In this document: piece after piece, positions 39,246 to 47,177 of the stretch
Numbering within the stretch: position 1 is the stretch's first letter
Layout of the letters: every line of letters begins with the position of its first letter
Assembly (NCBI GenBank): GCA_016709545.1
Contig: JADJMO010000001.1
Location: 1 to 64,000 of the forward strand
Direction: 5' to 3'
DNA length: 64,000 nt
DNA from: Myxococcales bacterium
GTDB taxonomy: Bacteria > Myxococcota_A > Polyangia > Polyangiales > JADJMO01
Notes under the pieces: model-generated
Database searches by the model: none
What the model was told of the DNA's origin: nothing
What the model saw: only the letters and a program-made list of their open reading frames with translations
Program-made: the position numbers and the translations under genes

Positions 39246-39680
39246 ATGGCCATCTTCCGCTGCGCCGACTGCGGCGCCCTCAATCGCATCCCCGAAGCCA
39301 AGCTCGGCGCGCGCCCCAAGTGCGGCAAGTGCAAGACCCTGGTGGACACCGAGGGCGCTCCGCAAGAGGTGGACGACGGCGGCCTCACCGCGGCCATCCA
39401 GTCTTCACCGGTGCCGATCCTGGTCGACTTCTGGGCGCCGTGGTGCGGGCCCTGTCAGCAGGCCGCTCCCATGATCCACGACCTCGCCGAGGAGCGCGCC
39501 GGCAAGGTCATCGTCCTCAAGGTCAACACGGACGAGTCCGCGTACGCGGGCAAGGTCCTCGGCATCAAGAGCATCCCCACGTTCATCGTGTTCCATGGGG
39601 GCAAGGAGGTGGCACGCCAGGCCGGCCTCCCGCGCCGGCAGGCCGATTTCGAAGCATGGCTCGACGGCGCCGTCGGCTAG
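39246..39680 (+). CDS. trxC: Thioredoxin with N-terminal zinc ribbon (TrxC type)
   Basis: 144 residues. Residues 6-30 carry two CxxC pairs (CADC, CGKC), as in thioredoxin 2. The thioredoxin domain has the active site WAPWCGPCQQ, the cis-Pro (SIPTFIVF) and normal length. A cytoplasmic disulfide reductase. The gene ends 14 nt before the radical SAM/SPASM gene; a reductant for the Cys-containing precursor peptides or for the radical SAM enzymes is a plausible role here, but it may be general. Confidence 0.88.
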   Translation: MAIFRCADCGALNRIPEAKLGARPKCGKCKTLVDTEGAPQEVDDGGLTAAIQSSPVPILVDFWAPWCGPCQQAAPMIHDLAEERAGKVIVLKVNTDESAYAGKVLGIKSIPTFIVFHGGKEVARQAGLPRRQADFEAWLDGAVG

Positions 39681-39694
39681 CGTAGGCTAGCCCG

Positions 39695-40835
39695 ATGGCC
39701 ACGAGTCCTGCCGCGCGCCCCAAGGTCTACAGCGTCGCGCTCGAGCTGACCGCGTACTGCAACCAGAAGTGCCTCTACTGCTACAACGAGTGGCGGGAAG
39801 ACGGCGGGCAGGGGGTCGGTGCGCCCGACGGCGGCACCCTCGTCGCGCGCGTCGACAAGATGCTGTCCGCCTGGGACGTCGACCACCTCACCATCACCGG
39901 CGGCGAGCCGTTCGCCCACAAAGAGGTGTTCCGCCTGCTCGACCGTGTGCGCGACGCCGGCGTCGGCATCCAGATCATCAGCAACGGCGGTCTCATCGAC
40001 GACAAGCTCGCCGCGCGCCTCGCCCCCCTACAAGGTCCGCTACGTCCAGGTCACGCTCAACGCCCCGACGGCGCCGCTCCACGACGACCACGTCGGCGGC
40101 AAGGGCCACTTCGACGCGACCATCGAGGGCATCAAGGCGATGAAGCGCCACGGCGTGCCCGTCGTCGGCTGCTGCGTCGTCACCAAGCAGAACGCCCACC
40201 TCGTCGGCGAGGTGCTCACGGTGTTCAAGGAGCTCGGCGTCCGCCAGATCGCGCTCTCGCGGTTCTCGCCCGCGGGCTACGCCACGAGCGCCGTCGCCAC
40301 GCTGCTCCCCTCCCGCGACGACCTCATGGTGGCGTTCCGCCAGGCCGATGCGTTCACCGTCGAGGGCGGTGCACCCAAGGAGTCCGCGATGCGGATCTCC
40401 TGCACGATGCCGGTGCCGCCGTGCGCGGTCGAGACCGAGGAGATCAAGGGCGTCCAGTTCGGCACCTGTCCGATCGGCACGTCGATGCAGGAGCTCGCGC
40501 TCGGCCCCGACGGCAAGCTCAAGAACTGCACGCTCCACCGCACCGCGATCGGCGGCGTCGCCGACATCCTCGACCCGAGCGTCGACATGCTCGCGCTGCT
40601 GAAGGCGCCCGAGATCACCGCGTATCGCAAGGAGAGCCCCGAGTTCTGCAAGGGCTGTCTCCACGAGAAGACCTGCATGGGTGGGTGCGGCGCGGCGGCG
40701 GAGTGGGTGCTCGGGCACGCGCGTCGCTTCCCCGATCCGGTGGTGTTCCAGCACGTCGACGACGAGTTCTCGGCGCGCCTCGAGGCGGAGAGAGCCGATC
40801 CCAAGAAGCGTCGGCTCGAGGTGGTGCACGGCTGA
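39695..40835 (+). CDS. Radical SAM/SPASM peptide-modifying enzyme, frameshifted
   Basis: Radical SAM core with Cys22, Cys26 and Cys29 (CNQKCLYCYN), GGEPF for SAM binding, and IISNGG. The C-terminal half has SPASM-type cysteines for auxiliary iron-sulfur clusters (CPIG, NCTLHR, then CKGCLHEKTCMGGC). This build is typical of maturases acting on ribosomal peptides. The frame breaks at a run of six C (near 40022-40028); five C restores LAPYKVRYVQVTLNAP and one continuous 380-residue protein. Its stop overlaps the start of the first small peptide gene (TGATG), strong evidence that the five small genes are its partners. Reaction and target residue unknown. Confidence 0.82.
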
Positions 40836-41167
40836 TGGACGAGGCCCGTCGCCGCATCCTCGCGCGCCGCGCGGCGTTCCTCGCGGTCGCCACCACGGGG
40901 CTCGTGTCGTGCGATCCCAAGCCCACCGAGCCGCAGGTGTGCCTGAGCCAGATTCAGCCGCCGCCGCCCGAGGCTGGGGTCGACGACGTCGGGTCAGAGG
41001 CCGCAACCCACGCGGACCCGCCCGACACGGCGCCGCCCATGCCGTGTCTCGAGGTCGCCGCACCCTGCCTGTCGGTCGCGCAGCCGCCGCCCGTCGACGC
41101 CGGGGCGGACGCGGGCCCGAGCCCCGCCAAGAAGGCCAAGCCCAAGGCCTGCCTCTCGGAGCTGTGA
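40835..41167 (+). CDS. Candidate precursor peptide 1 (ILARRAxF leader, Cys-Leu motifs)
   Basis: 110 residues. The leader MDEARRRILARRAAFLAVATTGLVSC combines the family motif ILARRAxF with a lipobox-like Cys at residue 26. The body has four Cys-Leu pairs (QVCLSQI, MPCLEV, APCLSV, KACLSEL) in Pro/Asp/Ala-rich spacers. This copy is the most diverged: it lacks the DTGP sequence found in the others and ends with CLSEL. It overlaps the SPASM gene by one base. It could be a modified peptide or a small lipoprotein. Confidence 0.65.
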   Translation: MDEARRRILARRAAFLAVATTGLVSCDPKPTEPQVCLSQIQPPPPEAGVDDVGSEAATHADPPDTAPPMPCLEVAAPCLSVAQPPPVDAGADAGPSPAKKAKPKACLSEL

Positions 41168-41229
41168 GCCGCGTCCCGCGCGTGCGAAGGCGGCGGTTCG
41201 CCGCGTGTGCGTACGGTCCCGCTTTCTCG

Positions 41230-41235
41230 TATACT
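41230..41235 (+). promoter_or_regulatory. -10 hexamer TATACT inside the peptide operon
   Basis: Eight nt before the ATG of peptide 2, in the 76-nt gap after peptide 1. The closest match to a consensus -10 in this part of the window, so peptides 2-5 may be expressed above the enzymes. Confidence 0.4.
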
Positions 41236-41243
41236 TTGGCGCG

Positions 41244-41627
41244 ATGAGCCCCAAGGACACCATCCTCGCCCGCCGCGCGCGCTTCGTCGCGGCGGCCGTC
41301 GCCACCTTCGCAGGGTGCGCCGACGGCCCGCAGGATCCCGGGCCGTCGGTTTGTCTGACGCCGATCTCCGACACGGGAGTCTCGGACACCACGGTCGTCG
41401 ACGGGGGCGCCGACACCACCGACACCGGCCCCACCGTCTGTCTCAGCCCGCCGCTCGACAGCGGGGTCGACACGGGCACGCCGGACACGTTCTCGACGGA
41501 CACGGGGCCCACCGTGTGCCTCTCGGCGCCGCTCGACACGGGGCTGCTCGACACGGGTTCCACGGACGCTGCCACCGACGCGGCCGACACGGGCCCGGTT
41601 CCCTGCCTCGTCCCGCCGCCGGGCTGA
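41244..41627 (+). CDS. Candidate precursor peptide 2, four DTGPxxCL-type units
   Basis: 127 residues. Leader MSPKDTILARRARFVAAAVATFAGC, then four units centred on Cys-Leu: PGPSVCLTPISDTG, TDTGPTVCLSPPLDSG, TDTGPTVCLSAPLDTG and DTGPVPCLVPPPG. The spacers are almost only Asp, Thr, Gly, Ser, Ala and Val. Unit spacing is about 30 residues. It is the clearest example of the repeat in the window and defines the consensus DTGPxxCLxxPxDxG. Confidence 0.7.
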   Translation: MSPKDTILARRARFVAAAVATFAGCADGPQDPGPSVCLTPISDTGVSDTTVVDGGADTTDTGPTVCLSPPLDSGVDTGTPDTFSTDTGPTVCLSAPLDTGLLDTGSTDAATDAADTGPVPCLVPPPG

Positions 41628-41642
41628 GCCCTCGGAGATCCC

Positions 41643-41954
41643 ATGACCGACTCCAAGAAGACCATCCTCGCCCGTCGCGCGAAGTTCGTGGCCGCCGCGA
41701 TCGCGGGCGCGGGCTTCACCTCGGCGTGCGCGTCGCAGGCCTGCCTCGACGTCCCCGCGCCGGACGCCACGACCGACACGGCCACCGACACGCTCGACGG
41801 GGGCGCCGACACGGGGCCTACGGTGTGCCTCTCGGCCGACGCGCCGCCACCCGACTCCGGCACCCCTGACGTCGACGCGAGCGACACGAGCCCCGTGCCG
41901 TGCCTGGACATCGCGCCCGACACCGGCGCCGACAGCGACGGAGCGACCGGATGA
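41643..41954 (+). CDS. Candidate precursor peptide 3
   Basis: 103 residues, with GGAG 5 nt before the ATG. Leader MTDSKKTILARRAKFVAAAIAG, a Cys at residue 28 (TSAC), then SQACLDVPAPDAT, ADTGPTVCLSADAPPPDSG and SDTSPVPCLDIAPDTG. It ends DSDGATG, the same seven residues as peptide 4, and overlaps peptide 4 by ATGA. Confidence 0.68.
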   Translation: MTDSKKTILARRAKFVAAAIAGAGFTSACASQACLDVPAPDATTDTATDTLDGGADTGPTVCLSADAPPPDSGTPDVDASDTSPVPCLDIAPDTGADSDGATG

Positions 41955-42217
41955 GCGACGCCCGGAGCTGGGTGCTCGCGCGTCGTGCGAGGTTCCTCGT
42001 CGCCGCCGTGGCTGCGCGGGTGCGGGGGTGGGCTGCGGCTCGTCTGGTCCGTGTCTCAGCCCTCCGGCGTTCGTACGCGACACCGCGATCGACGGTCCCG
42101 TCGATACGGGGACACCGGTCCGTCCGTTTGCCTGTCCGCGCCACCCCCGACGCGAGCGACGCGGACGCGAGCGACACCAACGACTCCACCCCTGACAGCG
42201 ACGGAGCGACCGGATGA
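41951..42217 (+). CDS. Candidate precursor peptide 4, internally frameshifted
   Basis: The first 22 residues (MSDARSWVLARRARFLVAAVAA) and the last ~20 (ending DSDGATG) are in one frame. The middle reads sensibly only in the other two: CGSSGPCLSPPAF...DTAIDGPVDTG (about 42030-42108), then DTGPSVCLSAPPP (about 42110-42150). Three small indels that cancel out explain this. The corrected peptide has two Cys-Leu units, like its neighbours. It overlaps peptides 3 and 5 by ATGA. Confidence 0.55.
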   Translation: MSDARSWVLARRARFLVAAVAARVRGWAAARLVRVSALRRSYATPRSTVPSIRGHRSVRLPVRATPDASDADASDTNDSTPDSDGATG

Positions 42218-42543
42218 GCGACGCCAAGAGCCGGATCCTCGCGCGACGCGCCAAGTTCGTCAGCGCCGCGCTCACCACCGTGCTGGCAGCATGTGGCAGC
42301 AGCACGACGGAGGAGGCCAAGGACACGGGTACGGGCAGCGAGGTGGGCACCGACGGCGGCGCCGACACCGGGCCCGTCCCCTGCCTCGACATGCCGCCGC
42401 CCGACACGGGTACGCTCGACACGGGGAGTCTCGACTCTTCCGCAGCCGATTCGGGCGGGGCGCGCGACTCGGCCAGCGACGCCGACGAGGACACCGGCCC
42501 GACCCCTTGCCTCAAGGTCCCGCTCGACACGGGCACCGACTGA
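42214..42543 (+). CDS. Candidate precursor peptide 5
   Basis: 109 residues. Leader MSDAKSRILARRAKFVSAALTTVLAAC, an Asp/Thr/Gly spacer, then ADTGPVPCLDMPPPDTG and EDTGPTPCLKVPLDTG. It ends GTD one base before the start of the cobalamin-type radical SAM gene, tying the peptides to a second modifying enzyme. Confidence 0.68.
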   Translation: MSDAKSRILARRAKFVSAALTTVLAACGSSTTEEAKDTGTGSEVGTDGGADTGPVPCLDMPPPDTGTLDTGSLDSSAADSGGARDSASDADEDTGPTPCLKVPLDTGTD

Positions 42544-42544
42544 G

Positions 42545-44698
42545 ATGCCCAAGGTCGACCGCCCGCGGGTGCTCCTGCTCTGGCCCGGCGGGCTCTTCGG
42601 CGGCGGCGCCAACTTCGGCATCCCCCAGATGCTCAGCATCGCGGGCGCGTGCAAGCGCGCGGGCGCCGAGGTCGACGTCGTCGATCTCGACCTCGAGCGA
42701 GGCCTCGGCAGCGTCGACCTCGCGACCATCGTCGCGCGGGGCGGCCCCTACGATCTGGTCGGGATCAGCTGCTACTCGTCGTACGACTACCTGAAGGTCA
42801 TGGAGATCGGCGCCGCGCTCCGCCGGCTCCTCCCGCGGGCGTGGCTCGCGACCGGCGGCTACCACCCGAGCGCCCGCCCGAACGACTTCACGCGGCCCGG
42901 CTCGCCGTTCGATTTCGTCGTGGTGAGCGACGGAGAGCTGCCGATGGCGCGCCTGGTCTCCGCGCTCGTCACCGGGCGGAGGCCGCTGCAGCCGGTGATC
43001 GGCCCCGAGTCGGTCCCCGACCCGAACGAGCTCGAGCCCATCGACTGGGACCTGCTCGGCCGCTACCGCAACGTCGCGCGCAAGGTGGCCTCGCAGGCCG
43101 AGATCTACCTCTCGCGCGGGTGCCCGTTCGACTGCGCGTTCTGCATGGAGCGCGCGAAGCGGGACGTGTCGTGGCGGCCCCTCGATCCCGAGCGCGCGCT
43201 CGACGAGCTCCACCGGCTCGACCGGTTCCTCGATCTGTCGCGGTGGACGGTGTTCTTCGCCGACGCCCTGTTCGGCATGAAGAAGTCGTGGCGCCGCGAG
43301 TTCCTCGAGGGCCTCGCGCGGCGCCCGATCCGCGCCCGCAAGATCTGGCTGCTGGTGCGCCTCGATCTGCTCGAGCGCGAGGACTTCGAGCTCTTCGCGC
43401 GCGCCAACGTGGGCCCGGGGTTCGGCCTCGAGTCGGGCGATCAGGAGCAGCTCGAGCGGATCCGCAAGTCGGGTCGGCTCGACCGCTACCTCGACCAGAT
43501 GCGCAACATCGCCGGCTGGGCCCACGAGTTCCACGTACCGTTCGGTGCCAACGTGATCGTCGGTCACCCCGGGGAGACGGAGGCCTCGATACGGAGGAGC
43601 GCCGCTTACCTCTCCGACCTGTTCACCGGCGACCCGCGCGGCACGATGGGCTTCCTCTCGGTCGACCCGTTCCGGCTCTACCCGGGCTCGCCGATCGACG
43701 AGGAGCGCGAGAAGTGGGAGGCCGACACGGGCATGCGCGTGCACCGCTACCCGTGGTGGGAGGACGGCGACCAGGACTTCCTCTCCGAGTGGGTCGACCC
43801 GTCGCGCGATCTCGACTTCCGCCGCGCGCACCAGCTGCGGCACGAGCTGTTCCGCCCGATCCTCGCGGGGATCCAGCAGCGCTTCGCCTACCAGGGGCCC
43901 GCACGCGACTACTTCATGCGCTCGGTCGACGAGCAGGTCGCGCTCCACGCGCCGAGTCGGCAGCTGCGCACGCTCGGCATGTGGCACCTCTGGCGCGGCC
44001 TCCTCGGCGAGGACGAGGCGCCGGCGCGCCGCGCGCTCCTCGCGGCCGACACGGAGCTCGCCACGGCCGCCGCCGAGGCGCGCGCGGCGGTGCTCGCGAA
44101 GCGACCGCTGACGGAGACCGCAGCCCTCGCGCGCGCGCTGCAGGTCGTGCCGCGCGAGCGGTTCGTGCGTGAGGAGGACATCCCCCAGTCCGCCGTCGAT
44201 CGTCCGCTGTCGCTGCGAGACGACCACCTATCCACGATCTCGGCGCTGCACGCCTACGCGATCACCTTCGACGCGCTCGACCTCCGCGAGGGCGACGAGC
44301 TGGTCGACCTCGGTGGCGGCACGGGCTCCGGCGCCGCGGTCGCCGCCGAGGTGGTCGGGCCGAGCGGTCGCGTGCGCACCCTCGAGATCGACGCGGAGCT
44401 CGCCGAGGTGGCGGCCGACGTGCTCCGCGCCTGGCCGCAGGTGCAGGCGCTCGCCGCCGACGCGCACGCCGTCGACCTCTGGCGCGGCGCCAGGAAGGTG
44501 AGCGTGGGGTTCGCGCTCTCGGCAATGCCGGCGGCCTGGCTCGAGGCGCTGGGGAACGGCGGCGTGCTCGTCGCACCGATCGGCGAGCCTGGCGTGCAGC
44601 GGCTCGTTCGCTACGAGAAAGATGCAGCCGGGCTGGTGCGGCAGACGCCCCTCGAACAGGTTCGATACGTGGGTGACCGCTCGCCGCGCGCGGCGTAG
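42545..44698 (+). CDS. Cobalamin-binding-type radical SAM enzyme fused to a PIMT-like methyltransferase
   Basis: 717 residues. Residues 1-150 look like the B12-binding Rossmann domain of B12-radical SAM enzymes (VLLLWPGGLFGGGANFGIPQ...YDLVGISCYSSYDY...LATGGYHPS), without a DxHxxG cobalamin-ligand motif. The radical SAM core has Cys193, Cys197 and Cys200 (CPFDCAFC), then FGLESGDQEQLERIRKSGR and IVGHPGETEASI. After a helical linker, from about residue 540, comes a protein-isoaspartate O-methyltransferase-like domain: VPRERFVREEDIPQSA, LVDLGGGTGSGAAVAAEV, LEIDAELAEVAADVL, GGVLVAPIG. B12-radical SAM enzymes often C-methylate; PIMT-like domains in RiPP pathways act on Asp. The Asp-rich peptides just upstream fit both. 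Confidence 0.8.
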   Translation: MPKVDRPRVLLLWPGGLFGGGANFGIPQMLSIAGACKRAGAEVDVVDLDLERGLGSVDLATIVARGGPYDLVGISCYSSYDYLKVMEIGAALRRLLPRAWLATGGYHPSARPNDFTRPGSPFDFVVVSDGELPMARLVSALVTGRRPLQPVIGPESVPDPNELEPIDWDLLGRYRNVARKVASQAEIYLSRGCPFDCAFCMERAKRDVSWRPLDPERALDELHRLDRFLDLSRWTVFFADALFGMKKSWRREFLEGLARRPIRARKIWLLVRLDLLEREDFELFARANVGPGFGLESGDQEQLERIRKSGRLDRYLDQMRNIAGWAHEFHVPFGANVIVGHPGETEASIRRSAAYLSDLFTGDPRGTMGFLSVDPFRLYPGSPIDEEREKWEADTGMRVHRYPWWEDGDQDFLSEWVDPSRDLDFRRAHQLRHELFRPILAGIQQRFAYQGPARDYFMRSVDEQVALHAPSRQLRTLGMWHLWRGLLGEDEAPARRALLAADTELATAAAEARAAVLAKRPLTETAALARALQVVPRERFVREEDIPQSAVDRPLSLRDDHLSTISALHAYAITFDALDLREGDELVDLGGGTGSGAAVAAEVVGPSGRVRTLEIDAELAEVAADVLRAWPQVQALAADAHAVDLWRGARKVSVGFALSAMPAAWLEALGNGGVLVAPIGEPGVQRLVRYEKDAAGLVRQTPLEQVRYVGDRSPRAA

Positions 44699-44701
44699 GC
44701 T
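44696..44701 (+). promoter_or_regulatory. -10 hexamer TAGGCT overlapping the upstream stop codon
   Basis: Eight nt before the dioxygenase ATG. Its TAG is also the stop of the radical SAM-PIMT gene, so the dioxygenase may be transcribed separately. Confidence 0.35.
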
Positions 44702-44709
44702 CCGCGGCC

Positions 44710-45822
<1,113 letters not shown>

Positions 45823-45839
45823 CGCGTCGCCTCGGCCGC

Positions 45840-46601
45840 TCAGCGCGCCCGCACGAGGTCGATCGCGAGCTTCACGACCAGCGCGAGCGACACGACGATC
45901 ACCATCACGCGTACGAGGCGGTCGCCGCGGCGGAGCGCGAGCCGTGCGCCGAGGGCGTTGCCGAGCACGTTGCCGACGGCCATGGGCAGCGCCACCGCCC
46001 AGACCACCGTGTGGCGCAGCCCGAAGGTCACGAGCGAGGCGACGTTGGAGCCCAGGTTGACGGGCTTGGCCGCCGCCGTCGCCGCCGAGAGCGTCGCGCC
46101 GAGCAGCGTGACGTGGGCGACGATCAGGAACGTGCCCGTGCCGGGCCCGAAGAAGCCGTCGTAGGCGCCGAAGACGAGCGCGATCGCGAACGCAGCGCTG
46201 GCGCCCCGCGCGACCTCGGCCTTGTGCAGCGACTGCTGCGGACGCTGGAGGGCGAGCGCCACCGCGACCGCGCCCAGCAGCACGAGCACCACCGGGCGCA
46301 GGGTGGCGGGGGCGAGGGCGAGCTGCAGCCGCGCGCCCACGACCGCCCCCGCACAGCCACCGGCGAAGCCGAGCACCGCCTCGCGGAGAGCGAGCCGGCC
46401 CCCGCGCGCGAAGGTGTACACGGCGGCGGTGGTGCCGAAGGTGGAGCACCCCTTGTTGGTCCCGAGCGCGAGGTGCGGCGGCAGCCCCGCCATGAGGAGG
46501 GCGGGCACCGTGAGCACCCCACCGCCGCCCGCGATGGCGTCGACGAAGCCGGCGAGGGTCGCGACGGCGGTCAGCGCCGCGATCACCGGGAGCGAGAGCA
46601 C
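45840..46601 (-). CDS. TauE/SafE family membrane permease
   Basis: 253 residues with about eight membrane helices. Family features: AGFVDAIAGGGGVLTVPALL near the N-terminus, ALGTNKGCSTFGTTAAV, and FGAYDGFFGPGTGTFL in the middle. Such proteins export sulfite or organosulfonates; the substrate here is unknown. GTG start. Convergent with the dioxygenase gene (17 nt apart) and divergent from folK. Confidence 0.83.
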   Translation of the reverse strand: MLSLPVIAALTAVATLAGFVDAIAGGGGVLTVPALLMAGLPPHLALGTNKGCSTFGTTAAVYTFARGGRLALREAVLGFAGGCAGAVVGARLQLALAPATLRPVVLVLLGAVAVALALQRPQQSLHKAEVARGASAAFAIALVFGAYDGFFGPGTGTFLIVAHVTLLGATLSAATAAAKPVNLGSNVASLVTFGLRHTVVWAVALPMAVGNVLGNALGARLALRRGDRLVRVMVIVVSLALVVKLAIDLVRAR

Positions 46602-46645
46602 GCGGTGCCATTACTGCCACCGGCCCGCGCGTGGTAGGCACGAGG

Positions 46646-47143
46646 GTGCGCGTCGCGGTCGGGCTCGGTGGCAACCTCGGCGATCGGTACGCGAACCTCG
46701 ACGCAGCGCGGCGCTCGCTCGAGGGCCTGCCGGGGGCCTCTCGGTTCGTGTTCTCGTCGCTGTACGAGACCGCGCCCGTCGACGCGCCGCTGGGGACGAC
46801 GCAACCAGACTATCTGAACGCCGTCGCAGTGTTCGACCTTCCTGCGCAGTCCGCTGCAGCGCTCGTGTCGGCGCTCCTCGCCCTCGAGGCCGACCTCGGT
46901 CGGCATCGCGGCGCGCTGCGCAACGAGGCGCGCACCGTGGACCTCGATCTCCTGTGGATCGAGGGAGAAACGAGCAGCGACCCCGCGGCGCGGGTGCCCC
47001 ACCCCCGGCTGCACCAGCGACCATTCGCCCTGATCCCACTCCTCGAGGTGCTGCCGGGCGCCCGCGACCCCGCCGGCATGGCCTACGCCGACCACCTCGC
47101 ACGGCTCGACGCATCCGGCGTGAAGCTCGCTCGCAGATGGTGA
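46646..47143 (+). CDS. folK: 2-amino-4-hydroxy-6-hydroxymethyldihydropteridine pyrophosphokinase
   Basis: Transfers pyrophosphate from ATP to the pterin in folate synthesis. GLGGNLGDRYANLDAA at the N-terminus, SSLYETAPV, EADLGR, the metal/ATP motif RTVDLDLLW and HPRLHQRPFALIPLLEV are all canonical. I chose the GTG at 46646, which begins right at VRVAVGLGGN; an upstream GTG at 46631 would add five unconserved residues. TAGGCA lies 5 nt before the chosen start. 165 residues, normal. Other folate genes are not in this window. Confidence 0.9.
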   Translation: MRVAVGLGGNLGDRYANLDAARRSLEGLPGASRFVFSSLYETAPVDAPLGTTQPDYLNAVAVFDLPAQSAAALVSALLALEADLGRHRGALRNEARTVDLDLLWIEGETSSDPAARVPHPRLHQRPFALIPLLEVLPGARDPAGMAYADHLARLDASGVKLARRW

Positions 47144-47163
47144 CGCAGCCGGGTCGACTCCGA

Positions 47164-47169
47164 TAGGCT
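47164..47169 (+). promoter_or_regulatory. -10 hexamer TAGGCT of the giant TPR gene
   Basis: Eight nt before the GTG at 47178, in the 34-nt gap after folK. Confidence 0.4.
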
Positions 47170-47177
47170 CGGCGGCC

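Noticed and set aside
40010..40040. Programmed ribosomal frameshift in the SPASM enzyme
   Set aside because: A plain run of six C with no stimulatory hairpin seen. Many similar C/G-run indels elsewhere make a sequencing error far likelier.
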